Shown here piece after piece: positions 7,562 to 17,300 of a stretch of 64,000 nt of DNA. Each line of letters starts with the position of its first letter. Within the stretch, counting starts at the first letter, position 1. Source of the stretch: Nonomuraea endophytica (GTDB lineage: Bacteria; Actinomycetota; Actinomycetes; Streptosporangiales; Streptosporangiaceae); assembly GCF_014203235.1 (NCBI RefSeq), contig NZ_JACHIN010000010.1, positions 310,001-374,000 on the forward strand, read 5' to 3'. The notes under the pieces were generated by a model, which worked only from the letters and a program-made list of their open reading frames with translations, was not told the origin of the DNA and made no database searches. Position numbers and translations under genes: made by a program.

Positions 7562-8316
7562 GGCTTGCTCAGCAGCTTCATGACGCGGCGGATGACGACC
7601 GCCTGGCCGGGGCTCAGGTCGGCGAAGAAGGCCCGCACGAACGGGTCGTCCTCGCCGGGCATCTGCAGGTCGCCTTCGGGGATCAGCTCGCGCGGCGTCA
7701 GCTCGATCAGCCGCCAGGCCAGCTCCTCCACCTTCGGGTCGTCCTCGTCGGGGACGACGTCGGCGAACGCGTCGAGTTCGGCGTAGACCCGCATGACCCG
7801 GGCGTGGAACTCCGGGTCGGACTCCGGCAGGGCCAGGACGGGGTCCACGAAGCCGGACCGCCGGTCGGCGGGCATCGAGGTGTCCAGCAGTGCCAGGAGC
7901 TCGCGGTCGCGCGCGGCCATGCCGCCGCCGCCCTGGGGCAGCCGCCCGAGTATGCGCGCCATGTCGGGGGAGAGGGCGTCGTCGGGCTGCGGGTCCTCGT
8001 GCGCCAGCAGTGCGGCCAGGCGGGCGCGCCGCTCCCTGATCTCGGCCTCCTGTCTCTCCAGGTCGGCGTCGAGCTCGGTCAGCACTTCGCGCAGCTCGCG
8101 GCCCTGCTGGTCGGCCAGCACGTCGCGGATCTCCTCCAGCGACAGGCCCAGCTCCGACAGCCGCCGGATGCGTGAGAGGGTGACGGCGTCGCGCAGGGTG
8201 TAGAGGCGATAGCCGTTGGCCAGCCGTTCGGGCTCCGGCAGCAGGCCGAGGTGATGGTAGTGGCGCACCGCCCTGGTCGAGACGCCGGCCAGGGCGGCGA
8301 GTTCTCCTATCCGCAT
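7558..8316 (-). CDS. MerR-family transcriptional regulator (252 aa)
   Basis: The N-terminus MRIGELAALAGVSTRAVRHYHHLGLL followed by RLANGYRLYTLRDAVTLSRI is a textbook MerR winged helix. A long coiled coil follows (ELDADLERQEAEIRERRARLAAL). The C-terminal 120 residues (DRRSGFVDPVLALPESDPEF to the end) form a TipAS-like or unassigned effector domain without obvious metal-binding cysteines. The gene heads a tightly packed minus-strand series with the membrane protein, YCII pair and sigma factor. A palindrome just upstream is likely its own operator. Confidence 0.88.
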   Translation of the reverse strand: MRIGELAALAGVSTRAVRHYHHLGLLPEPERLANGYRLYTLRDAVTLSRIRRLSELGLSLEEIRDVLADQQGRELREVLTELDADLERQEAEIRERRARLAALLAHEDPQPDDALSPDMARILGRLPQGGGGMAARDRELLALLDTSMPADRRSGFVDPVLALPESDPEFHARVMRVYAELDAFADVVPDEDDPKVEELAWRLIELTPRELIPEGDLQMPGEDDPFVRAFFADLSPGQAVVIRRVMKLLSKP

Positions 8317-8329
8317 ACCTCTATGAAAG

Positions 8330-8350
8330 ACCTTGACGCTACGACAAGGT
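8330..8350 (-). promoter_or_regulatory. Putative MerR operator/promoter dyad
   Basis: The arms ACCTTG and CAAGGT are separated by nine bases, making a 21-bp dyad 13 bp upstream of the MerR start. On the minus strand the upstream TTGACC could serve as -35, with the dyad filling a long spacer of about 19 bp, the layout of MerR-type promoters. The first base of the dyad on that strand overlaps the stop codon of the upstream small membrane protein gene. Confidence 0.6.
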
Positions 8351-8709
8351 CAACCGGTCATGCTCCGGACCACCAGGAAACCGATGAGCATGCCGAGGAT
8401 CATGGTGACGCCGGAGGCGACCGCGGCCCACTTGCCGAGCGACTCGCCCCGGGTGTGGCCGACGATGCCGAGCACGATGCCGATGAGGCCGAACAGGATC
8501 GGGATGAACAGCAGCGCGATCGCGGCGAACACGAACCCGATGATCGACAGGATCTGGACACCCGAGCCGCTCTTGGGCGGGGCGCCGTAGGGGGCCTGGC
8601 CGTACGGCTGGTCGTAGGGAGGAGCCGGTCCCGGCTGCTCGGGCGGCGGCGACCACTGCGGCCGGGCGTTCGGATCGTCGCCCTGGGGCGGATTCTGGGG
8701 TGTGGTCAT
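8350..8709 (-). CDS. Small membrane protein with proline-rich N-terminus, DUF4190-like (119 aa)
   Basis: It starts MTTPQNPPQGDDPNARP behind a GGGAG site and has about 50 Pro/Gln/Gly/Tyr-rich cytoplasmic residues. Two hydrophobic helices follow (ILSIIGFVFAAIALLFIPILFGLIGIVLGI and AAVASGVTMILGMLIGFLVV). This layout is typical of actinobacterial DUF4190-like proteins of unknown role. A 16-bp palindrome with arms AAGACA and TGTCTT (8739-8754) lies between it and the helicase gene upstream, as a possible operator or short terminator. Confidence 0.75.
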   Translation of the reverse strand: MTTPQNPPQGDDPNARPQWSPPPEQPGPAPPYDQPYGQAPYGAPPKSGSGVQILSIIGFVFAAIALLFIPILFGLIGIVLGIVGHTRGESLGKWAAVASGVTMILGMLIGFLVVRSMTG

Positions 8710-8763
8710 AGGACTGCTCCCTAGGTATGGACCCCCGAAAGACATGCGTGTCTTGGATTCATC

Positions 8764-10785
8764 TCACACCGAACGCGCACGTCCTGTCGAGTCTGCGGTG
8801 ATCAGCGGGCCGGGCAGCGGGCGGGCGTGCAGCACGTCCAGCCGGGAGACGGCCCGCGTCAGCGCCACGTAGAGCCGGTTGAGCCCGCGCGCCTCGGCCT
8901 CGGCGATCTCGGCGGGCTCTGCGACGATCACGTGGTCGTACTCCAGCCCCTTGGCCGCCGAGGCCGGCACCAGGCTGACCCGGCACGCCGGGTCGCCGCC
9001 GCTCCCCGGCTCGACGAGGGTGGCGTCCAGGCCGGCGTCCCACAGCGCCGCGCGCAGCCCGTCCACGGCCGGGTCGGCGGCGATCACCCCGATCGAGCCC
9101 TCCAGCTCCAGCGCCCGCCGCACCGCGGCCACGACCGCTCCCGGCAGGTCGGCGGCCTCCCGTACGCTCAGCGCGCCGTCGCGGCGGAACGAGCGGGTCG
9201 CGGGCACGTCGGCCTCCAGCGCCGCCAGCAGCCGGTTGGCCAGCTCCACCACCGCGGCCGGGACGCGGAAGCCGGTGGTGAGCTCGACCGTGCGCGCGTC
9301 AGGCTTGCCGAGCGCGGCGAGCTGCGCGGCCCACGCGCGCGCCGCCCACGGCGTGGTGGCCTGGGCCAGGTCGCCGAGGACGGTCAGCGAGCCGTGCTCG
9401 CTGCGCCGGGCGATGGCGCGGCACTGCATCGGCGACAGGTCCTGCGCCTCGTCGACGATCACGTGCCCGAAGCCCGCCGGCCGCTCCAGCAGCCCGGCCA
9501 GCTCGTCCAGCAGCACCGCGTCGGCGGCCGACCAGCGGGCGCTCTTGTACGAGCGCGGCGGCCGCGCCCAGGTGATCGCCTCGATCTCGTGCTCCTCCAG
9601 GACGCCGCCGGCCGCCCGCGCCGGATCGGTGAGCAGGTCGGCCAGCACCTGCTCGGGCTTGGGCGCCGGCCAGACCGCGTCCAGGAACGGCGTGACCTGC
9701 CGGCCCATCCGCTTCGTCCAGGCCGTGTTGATCAGGTGCCCGCGCAGCTCGGCCTGGCGGATGACGCGCTGAAGGATCCGCGAGCGCACACGTTCGCGCC
9801 CGGTCAGGTACGGCAGGCTCTCACGCCGCGTGTCGTCCACGATGCGCCGCAGCTCGTCCTCGTACACCCGCCACCGCGCCGCCCCGTCACTGACCACGAC
9901 CGGCTCCACCGGCCGGGCGATCCGCCCGTACAGCGCCCGGCGCAGCACCTCGGCCATCCGCGCGTCGTGCTTGACCGCCGCCGCGGGCGCCGGGTCGGCG
10001 GCCCGGACCTCCGCGCCGCCCAGCAGCTCCTCCAGCGTCGTCTGCTCCACCTCAACCTCGCCCAGCGCGGGCAGCACGGCGGAGATGTAGCCGATGAAGG
10101 CCCGGTTGGGCCCCAGCACCAGCACGCCCGAGCGCTCCAGCCGCGCCCGGTGCGCATACAGCAGGTACGCCGCCCGGTGCAGCCCCACCGCCGTCTTCCC
10201 GGTGCCGGGCGCGCCCTGCACGCACACCGACTCGCCCACCTCCACCCGGACCAGGTCGTCCTGCTCGGGCTGGATGGTGGCCACGATGTCGCGCATCGGG
10301 CCCACGCGCGGCCGTTCGATCTCGGCGGTCAGGATCGCGCTGCCGCCCTGCTCGCCCCGCTCCAGGTCCTCGTCCTCGAACCCGGTCAGCCGCGGCCCCG
10401 ACCAGCCGTAGCGGCGCCGGGTCGCCACGCCCTGCGGGTCGCGGGCGCCGGCCCGGTAGAAGGCGCGCGAGACCGGCGCCCGCCAGTCGATGACCAGCGG
10501 CACGCCGCCGTGCTCGCCGGGGATGTGGCGGCGGCCGATGTAGTAGGAGCGATCGCGGTGCTCGCCCCGGCCGAAGGCCAGCCGCCCGAAGAACGGCGGC
10601 CCGTCGGGCTCCTCGCTCAGCTCCTTGGCCAGGCTCTTCAGGTAGCGGCCCAGCCGTTCGGCGCTGTAGCGGTCGCCGGCCACGCTCTCGCCGATGATGA
10701 CGTTCTCGCGCGCCCCCGCCAGCATGCGCCGCAGCCCCGCGCGGCACGTCTCGACGTAGTCACGCTCCTGGTCCAGCGCGCTCAT
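8764..10785 (-). CDS. HelD/HelR-type RNA polymerase-associated helicase-like ATPase (673 aa)
   Basis: This superfamily 1 ATPase has Walker A GAPGTGKTAV at residues 191-200, Walker B VIVDEAQDLSP, and motif VI-like LNRLYVALTRAVSRLDV near the C-terminus. The long N-terminal coiled region before the first ATPase lobe and the inserted central segment fit HelD-family factors, which bind and recycle RNA polymerase. Actinobacterial HelR members rescue polymerase from rifamycins. The length is within the family range. I did not see a rifamycin-associated element upstream. Instead GTTAA palindromes are shared with a divergent TetR gene, suggesting TetR control. Confidence 0.85.
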   Translation of the reverse strand: MSALDQERDYVETCRAGLRRMLAGARENVIIGESVAGDRYSAERLGRYLKSLAKELSEEPDGPPFFGRLAFGRGEHRDRSYYIGRRHIPGEHGGVPLVIDWRAPVSRAFYRAGARDPQGVATRRRYGWSGPRLTGFEDEDLERGEQGGSAILTAEIERPRVGPMRDIVATIQPEQDDLVRVEVGESVCVQGAPGTGKTAVGLHRAAYLLYAHRARLERSGVLVLGPNRAFIGYISAVLPALGEVEVEQTTLEELLGGAEVRAADPAPAAAVKHDARMAEVLRRALYGRIARPVEPVVVSDGAARWRVYEDELRRIVDDTRRESLPYLTGRERVRSRILQRVIRQAELRGHLINTAWTKRMGRQVTPFLDAVWPAPKPEQVLADLLTDPARAAGGVLEEHEIEAITWARPPRSYKSARWSAADAVLLDELAGLLERPAGFGHVIVDEAQDLSPMQCRAIARRSEHGSLTVLGDLAQATTPWAARAWAAQLAALGKPDARTVELTTGFRVPAAVVELANRLLAALEADVPATRSFRRDGALSVREAADLPGAVVAAVRRALELEGSIGVIAADPAVDGLRAALWDAGLDATLVEPGSGGDPACRVSLVPASAAKGLEYDHVIVAEPAEIAEAEARGLNRLYVALTRAVSRLDVLHARPLPGPLITADSTGRARSV

Positions 10786-10792
10786 CCAACTC

Positions 10793-10830
10793 CCTTAACT
10801 CGGTTAAGGTATTTACCAGGTTAACATGGT
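10793..10830. promoter_or_regulatory. Two adjacent GTTAA palindromes between helicase and TetR genes
   Basis: The first dyad, CCTTAAC-TCG-GTTAAGG at 10793-10809, is perfect. The second, ACCAG-GTTAAC-ATGGT at 10815-10830, is nearly perfect around a GTTAAC core. They fill the 48-bp divergent gap between the starts at 10785 and 10834 and are good candidates for operators of the TetR protein controlling itself and the helicase. Confidence 0.7.
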
Positions 10831-10833
10831 GGC

Positions 10834-11454
10834 ATGACGGGACTACGCCAGCGCAAGCGGCAGCAGGTACACGAGGCGATCTCGGCCGCGGCCATCACGC
10901 TGTTCCTGGAGCGCGGCTTCGACGAGGTGTCCGTGGCCGAGGTGGCCGCCGCCGCCGACGTCTCCAAACCCACGCTCTTCAAGTACTTCGCCACCAAGGA
11001 GGACCTCGTCGTCCACCGCATCGCCGACCACCAGGGCGAGGCCGCCCGTGTCGTGCGCGCCGCCGGCGGCGACCCGCTGCCCGCCCTGCGGGCCCACTTC
11101 CTGGCGGGACTGGACCGCCGCGACCCCGTCACCGGACTCAACGACCACCCCGCCGTGCTCGCCTTCCACCGCATGGTCTTCGACACGCCCAGCCTGGCCG
11201 CCCGCGTGGCCGTCTACGTCGCCGCCGACGAGAGCGCCCTCGCCGACGCCCTGACCGCGCGCTACGACGAGCTGTCCGCGGCGCTGCTCGCCGCCCAGAT
11301 GCTGGCCGCGCAGCGGGTGCTGGCCCGCCGCACGTGGCTGGAGCTCTCCCTCGGCCGGACCGCTCAGGTGGTTCACCCCGAGGCGGTGGCCGCCGCCGAA
11401 CGCGCCTTCCACCAGCTCTCCCTCGCCTTCCCGGTACGGCCCGCCGCCCCCTGA
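10834..11454 (+). CDS. TetR-family repressor (206 aa)
   Basis: The N-terminal helix-turn-helix reads VSVAEVAAAADVSKPTLFKYFATKE at about residues 32-56, with the LFKYF motif usual for TetR recognition helices. The C-terminal part is all-helical with no assignable ligand. It is divergent from the HelR-type gene across palindromic sites. A nearer upstream ATG at 10826 is out of frame, and the chosen ATG gives the standard TetR lead-in MTGLRQRKRQQ. Confidence 0.9.
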   Translation: MTGLRQRKRQQVHEAISAAAITLFLERGFDEVSVAEVAAAADVSKPTLFKYFATKEDLVVHRIADHQGEAARVVRAAGGDPLPALRAHFLAGLDRRDPVTGLNDHPAVLAFHRMVFDTPSLAARVAVYVAADESALADALTARYDELSAALLAAQMLAAQRVLARRTWLELSLGRTAQVVHPEAVAAAERAFHQLSLAFPVRPAAP

Positions 11455-11481
11455 GCCTGGGCGGGGTGAGATCCTGGGCCG

Positions 11482-12072
11482 GTGTTCGAGGCGTTCGAGG
11501 CTTTAGAGGCGAGGGTGCGGGCCAACCTGGACGGGTTCGAGCGCCGGGCGGCGCCGCCTGCCGAGGGGCTGCGCGGGGCGGCGGTCACGGTGTGCGTGCT
11601 GGAGGGGCGCGAGCCGTACCTGATCGTGATCAAGCGTGCGCCGCGCGGGCGGAACGCGGGGCAGTGGGCGCTGCCGGGCGGGCGGCTGGACGACGGCGAG
11701 GAGCCCGTGCGGGGCGCGCTGCGCGAGCTGGCCGAGGAGACCGGGATCACCGGGGTGCGGGTGGCGGGGCTGCTGGACGACTTCGTCACCGACTCCGGGT
11801 TCGTGATCACTCCGGTGGTGGCGTTCGGGGGCGATCAGCGGGCCGTTCCCGATCCGCGCGAGGTCGCCTCCGTGCACGAGGTGCCGCTGGAGCGGCTGCT
11901 GGCGCCCGGCGTGCCGCGCTGGCGCGGGCCCTTGCTGCAGATGCCGCTGGGACCCGCGATCCTCGTGCACGCGCCGACGGGGGCGATCCTGTGGCAGTTC
12001 GCCGAGGTCTGCCTGCGCGGCCGCGAACAACGTGTCTTCGACGTCGCCCAGCCCGCCTGGACCAGAAGATGA
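11482..12072 (+). CDS. Nudix hydrolase (196 aa)
   Basis: The Nudix box is complete: G67-x5-E73-x7-R81-E-L-A-E-E-T-G-I, read from GGRLDDGEEPVRGAL and RELAEETGI. The family cleaves nucleoside diphosphates linked to another group. The sequence around it (IVIKRAPRGRNAGQWALPGG) resembles CoA- or NADH-pyrophosphatase-like members, but the substrate is unresolved. A GTG start at 11482 follows the TetR gene by 27 bp, so co-transcription is possible though no functional link is evident. Confidence 0.88.
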   Translation: MFEAFEALEARVRANLDGFERRAAPPAEGLRGAAVTVCVLEGREPYLIVIKRAPRGRNAGQWALPGGRLDDGEEPVRGALRELAEETGITGVRVAGLLDDFVTDSGFVITPVVAFGGDQRAVPDPREVASVHEVPLERLLAPGVPRWRGPLLQMPLGPAILVHAPTGAILWQFAEVCLRGREQRVFDVAQPAWTRR

Positions 12073-12081
12073 CCCCCCCCC

Positions 12082-13580
12082 TCAGCCCGCGCGGCCCGCT
12101 ACCGCGAGCGGCGCTCCGAACCAGCGTGACAGGGCCGCGTGAAGCTCCTCCCGCTCCTGGGCGTCCGGCCTTGGCGCGGCCGAGGCCCAGGCGACGTGGC
12201 AGTCGGGACGCAGCAGCAGGCCCGTCACGCCCGCCGCGCCCCGCAGACGGGCCTGGAGGGTGTCCACCCGGTCGTGCCAGTCCGCCGCCTCGTCGGCCGG
12301 CGTGCCGTCCTCGGTCAGGTCCAGCAGCAACGGCCGCCCGCCGGTGGTCAGCTCGGCCAGCCGGACCGGGCCGTCCGCGGTGTCCAGCTCAAGGTCCGGC
12401 GCCCAGCGGCCGGTCCAGGGGTGGGCGCCGGACCCGCCCATGGGGTAGCGCAGGTCGGCACCGGCCAGCGTGCCCGCGAGGTGCCGCACGGTACGGCTGT
12501 CGCCGAGCAGCTCCCCGAACAGCACCCGCAGCGCGCTCACCTCGCTGCCCGGGGCGATCACCCGGGCGGCGCCCACCCGAGGATCTCGGCGGCGAGCTTC
12601 CAGCCGAGGTTGACCGCGTCCTGCAGGCCCAGGTTGAGCCCGGCGCCGCCGATCGCGCTGTGCACGTGCGCGGCGTCGCCCAGAAGCAGGATCCGGCCCG
12701 CCCGGTACCGGTCGGCGATCCGGGTGTTGACGCCCACCTGCGCACGCCGGACGAACGGCCCGTCCCCGGCGGGCTCGCCGATCGGCAGGTCGGCGCCGAG
12801 CACCCGGCGCAGGCTGGCGCGCATCTCCTCCAGCGTCGGCGGCCGCTCCTCACCGGGCGGGTCGTCCGGCCACTCCATGGTCGTCAGCATCGGCGGCCGG
12901 CCGGGGAACGCCGCGTACGCCACCACCCCGCGCTCGGTGCGGTGGTGCGTGAGCGGCGGGATGTGGCCGTGGCCGGGGACGTTCAGCCCGCCGGTGGCCG
13001 GGTCGAGCATCGCCGAGGGCACCGTGGCGTGCATCACGCGGGTGATCGTGCCGTCCCTGGTCACCCCGGGGAAGCCGATCCCGCTCAGCTTGCGCGTCAG
13101 GCTGCGGCCGCCGTCGGCCCCGACCAGGTAGCGGGCGCGCAACCGGTAGCCGCCTGAGGGTCCGGTGACGTCGGCCGTGACCGCGTCGCCGTCCTGGGTC
13201 AGGCCGGTGATCTCGTGGCCGCGCCGGATCTCGACGCCGAGCTCGACGGCGCGTTCCTCCAGCACCTGCTCGATCCGCAGCTGCGGCACCGGCAGCAGGT
13301 AGATCGGGTTGTCCTCCAGCACGCTCAGGTCCAGGGGCATCGCCCCGAACACGAAGCCGGGCGCGGGCCGAGGCAGTTCCCCGGAGCCGGTCAGCCGCGC
13401 GTAGAGCCCGCGGCGTTCCAGCACCCGGACCACCTGGCCGACCAGGCCGTTGGCGCGGTTGTCGCGGCCGCGTTCCGGCAGCCGCTCCAGCACCAGCGGC
13501 CGGACCCCGGCCAGGCTGAGCTCGCAGGCCAGCATCAGCCCGTTCGGACCGGCCCCGGCGATGACGACATCGGCAGACAT
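12082..13580 (-). pseudogene. FAD-dependent aromatic-ring monooxygenase, interrupted
   Basis: The 5' part (13580 down to a TGA at 12558) encodes MSADVVIAGAGPNGLMLACE, the FAD GxGxxG motif, then GADGGRS and GDAAHVHSAIGGAGLNLGLQ, all typical of group A flavin monooxygenases (PHBH/RdmE type). It stops at ILGWAPPG. The remaining C-terminal thioredoxin-like domain continues in another frame from AARVIAPGSEVSALRVLFGELL to position 12082. The usual LLDxYxAERxP segment joining the two is missing, so a short deletion with frameshift at about 12560-12575 is inferred, perhaps between GCCGCC-rich repeats. A GAGGAAAG site precedes the start. Confidence 0.8.
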
Positions 13581-13647
13581 GGCTTTCCTCCTCGAAGGCA
13601 TGACGGATCGACCGGTGGCACGGCCGGTCACTCGACGGTGTTGTCCT

Positions 13648-14265
13648 CTAGGGACGCGGGGCGGGCAGCCCGGCGGAGATCTGCTTGAGGGCGTCGGTCA
13701 GCAACGTGGTGACCGGGACGTGCGTACCGGGGCGCAGTGAGTGAGCCATGGCCACGTCCACGGCGGCCACCACCGCGGCGGCGACCAGCCGCGGATACAT
13801 CTCCCCGGCCAGATCCGTCCCGGTACGGTCGGCGACCGCCGCGGCCAGCTCCACCTCGGCCTGCGCCCCCGCCTTGCGGACCTCGCCCCGCAGCGACGGC
13901 TCGGCGAACATGAGGCGCAGCCCGGACACCCACTGCCGCATGTCCACGTCCTGCGCGGTCCTGTCCAGTCCCAGCCCGAACCTGACCAGCGCCGCCCCGG
14001 TGATCGCCTCCCAGATCGGCTCGGCGGCCGGGCGGGACCGCAGCTCCGCCGCGATCTGCTCGATGCGCTCGCGGTGCCGGTAGGCGATCGCCTCGGCCTT
14101 GCCGGTGAAGTAGTTGTTGAACGTGCGCGGGGAGACGCCGGCCTCGGCGGCGATGTCCTCCACGCGCACCTCCTCCAGCCCCCGCTCCACGCACAGACGG
14201 ATCGCCGCCCAGCTCAGCGCGATGCGCGTCTCTCGCTTCTTCCGCTCCCGCAGTCCTTCGCCCAC
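13648..14265 (-). CDS. TetR-family regulator (205 aa)
   Basis: The N-terminal HTH is VRVEDIAAEAGVSPRTFNNYFTGKAEA, with the TFNNYF recognition helix of a common actinobacterial TetR clade. The C-terminal MftR-like all-alpha domain is unremarkable. It precedes the broken flavin monooxygenase gene on the same strand (67 bp), a standard regulator/target order. With the target inactivated it may now be an orphan. Confidence 0.9.
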   Translation of the reverse strand: MGEGLRERKKRETRIALSWAAIRLCVERGLEEVRVEDIAAEAGVSPRTFNNYFTGKAEAIAYRHRERIEQIAAELRSRPAAEPIWEAITGAALVRFGLGLDRTAQDVDMRQWVSGLRLMFAEPSLRGEVRKAGAQAEVELAAAVADRTGTDLAGEMYPRLVAAAVVAAVDVAMAHSLRPGTHVPVTTLLTDALKQISAGLPAPRP

Positions 14266-14321
14266 GACTCCACCCTACACAAACTTGCCGAATCAGAAAA
14301 GATGCGCAATCAGCAAATTTT

Positions 14322-17300
14322 TCACGCAGGACAGGGCGGCCGGAACGCGACGCCTGTCACGTGCTTGCGCCACTCCGGCTCGGTGATCGTGTCCCCCGAC
14401 TCCCGGCACAGCCTCGCCGTGATCCGCGCCGGATCCACCTCCCACAGCCGCACGTCGCCTCCGGCACTGGCCAGCATGCCGCCGTCCGCGCTGAAGGCCA
14501 GCTCCGTGTAGCTCTCGCCCGGACTGTTGACCGCGACCCGCAGCACCGGCACCGCCGGGTCGGCGATGTCCCACAGCCACAGCTGGCCTGCCCCGGTCCC
14601 CACCGCCAGCATGCCGTCGCGCGGGTCGAAGGCCACCGCGAACACCCGCCCGTCCGGCCCGGTCAGCGGCTCACCCGCGAGCACGGGCCCGGCCGCGCCG
14701 TCCAGCCGCCACAGCCGGATCGTCCCCGACGCGTTGCCCGCCGCCAGCAGCCCGCCGCCGTGGCTGAAGGCGACCGAACGCACGTCGTCGCCCATCGAGG
14801 TCAGCAGCGACGTCGCCCGCCCAGGCGCGGCCGGATCACGCACGTCCCACAGCGCCACCACGCCGCCCTGCGTCGCCGCCGCCAGCCGCCGCCCGTCCGG
14901 GCTGAACGCGACCGCGAAGACCTGCCCCGAACCCGGGTTCAGCGTGGCCAGCGCCCGCCACGTGCGCGCGTCCCACAGCCGCACCGTGCCGTCGTCACTG
15001 CCCGCCGCCAGCAGCCCGCCGTCGGGACTGAAGGCCACACCCTGCACGAGCGCCGCCGGGCCGAGCAGCGTCGCGCCGCGCACCGGCCGTCGCGGGTCGG
15101 TGATGTCCCACAGCAGTACGGCGTTGCCGAGCCGCGTGCCACCCGCCAGCGTGCGACCGTCCGGGCTGATCGCCACCGTGCTGCCCATCCGGTCGTACGG
15201 CGGGGGCGCGGTCAGCGGCGGGCTCACCGGCGACGGACGGCGACCGGCGACGTCCCACAGCGTGATGTCACCCGCGGCGGCGGCCAGCAGGGTGGAACCG
15301 CCGCGGAAGGCGACGTTGTCGATCGGGTGCTCGCTCGCCTTGATCACCGGTCCGGGAAGGTCCCAGACGCGGGCCACGCCGTCGGCGCCGCCGGTGACGA
15401 CGAGGCGGTCGCCGTCCCTGAACTGCACGGCCGTCACCGGCTCCGGGTGCGGCAGCAGACCGACCACGCGCCCCGTGGCCACCTCCCACACACGCGCGCT
15501 GTTGTCGGCGCTGCCGACCCCGAGCAGGCGGCCGTCGGAACTGAACGAGACCACGTTCACCCACACGCTCACCTCGGCGACCAGCGGCCGCCCGAACGGT
15601 GCCGGCCGGTCCGGGCGGGTCGTGTCCCACAGCCGCACCGAGCCGTCGTTGCTGCCGACCGCGACCAGCGTGCCGTGGTAGGCGAGGGCGTTGACCCGGC
15701 TGGGCAACGGCAGCGGTGGACCGGCGGGGCGGACGGCGTTCAGATCGCCGACGTCCCAGAGCTGCAGCGACCCAGCGGTGTCGGTCCCGCTCCCCACCGC
15801 CAGCACCCGCCCATCCGCCCGAAACGCCAACGCCCGCACCGCGCTCTCCGCGCTCTCCGCGTGTCTTGCGCCCTCTGTGCCCTCCGCGTCTTTCACGGTC
15901 TTGGCGGGGCTCTGGCCTTCTGCCGGGGTGGAGGCGGTGAGTGGGGGAGTGAGGGTGGAGGTGCGGAGGTCCCAGAGACGGATCGTGCCGTCGCGGCTGC
16001 CGATCGCCAGTGTCTGGCCGGTGGGGCTGAAGTCGAGGGCGTAGACGGTGTCGGCGGGGCCGCTGATCGGGGTGCCCAGTGACTTCGCGTGTGCCGGGTC
16101 GGACACGTCCCACAGGCGGACGGTGCGGTCCTTGCCGCCCGTGGCCAGGATGCGGCCGTCCGGGCTGAAGGAGACCGCGTAGATCGAGCTGGTATGCCCG
16201 GTGAGCGGCGGGCCGAGCCGTACCGGATGGCGGGGGTCGGACAGGTCCCACAGCAGGACGCCGCTGTCGGTCACGGCCGCGCCCGCGGCGGCCAGCAGCC
16301 GCCCGGACGGTGAGGCGGCCACCGCCTGCAGCGCCCGGCTCGGGCGGACCATGCGGGTGACCGCGGGCGCGCCCGCCGCCTCCACCAGGCCTGAACGCGC
16401 CTCGACCGTCGGCGCGAGCTGGTAGGCGGCCACCGCGAGCTGGGCGGCGAGCACGGGGTCGGTGCCGCGAAGGCGGGCCGCCGTCATCGTCATGGTCCGC
16501 GAGATCGCCATGTCCCGCGCCTGGTCGGCCTCCACTCTCTTCCACTGCGAGTACGCGGCCAGCCCGCCCGCCAGCACGGCGAGCACGGTCAGGGCGGCGA
16601 GCAGCTGGTAGAGGTGGCGGTTCCTGCGCCGGTGCTGCTGGAGGCTGACGTCGAGGAACTGGCGCTCCAGTGGGTTCAGCTCGGCGTGGTGCACCGGGTC
16701 GGCGGTCCACTCCCGGGCCGCCTCCAGCCGTCCGCCGCGGTAGAGCGCGCCGGGGTCGCGTTCGGCCGCCTCCCACGACTGGGCGGCCTGGGTGAGCTGG
16801 CGCAGCACGCGCAGTCCGGCCCGGTCGGCGTCGATCCACGAGCGCAGCCTCGGCCACGCCGACAGCAGGGTCTCGTGGCTGATCTGCACGGTGTCGGCGT
16901 CCACGGTCAGCAGGCGGCGCCGTACGAACTGGTCCAAAACCGGCCACGCCTCCCCGGCCAGCTCGCCCCGGGTGACCCGGCGGCGGGTGTCGGCGGTGTC
17001 GTTACCGATGTGGGTCAGCCGCAGGAACGCCTGCCGGGCCAGCTCCTGCTCGGCGGGCGTCAGCTCGGCGTAGACGGACTCGGCCGTGGCCGCCACCGCT
17101 CCCTGCAGGCCGCCGCTGGCCCGGTAATGCTCGACGGTCATGCGGCGGCCGCGGGAGTTCTCCCAGGTGGCGAGCAGGGTGTGCGACAGCAGCGGGAGCG
17201 TGCCCGCCTCGTGCGGGGCGATCTCGCGCAGCAGCAGCTCGACCAGCCCGGTGTCGATGTCGAGGCGGGCCCGGCGGGCCGGACCCTCGATGGCCTGCCG

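Noticed and set aside
8827..10824. A 665-residue plus-strand frame opposite the helicase gene
   Set aside because: Composition (Arg, Gln, Gly, His, Pro rich) is that of antisense high-GC sequence, while the minus strand encodes a complete ATPase with all motifs.
11334..13157. A 607-residue plus-strand frame across TetR, Nudix and the monooxygenase
   Set aside because: It crosses three real genes in non-coding frames and has no recognisable domain.
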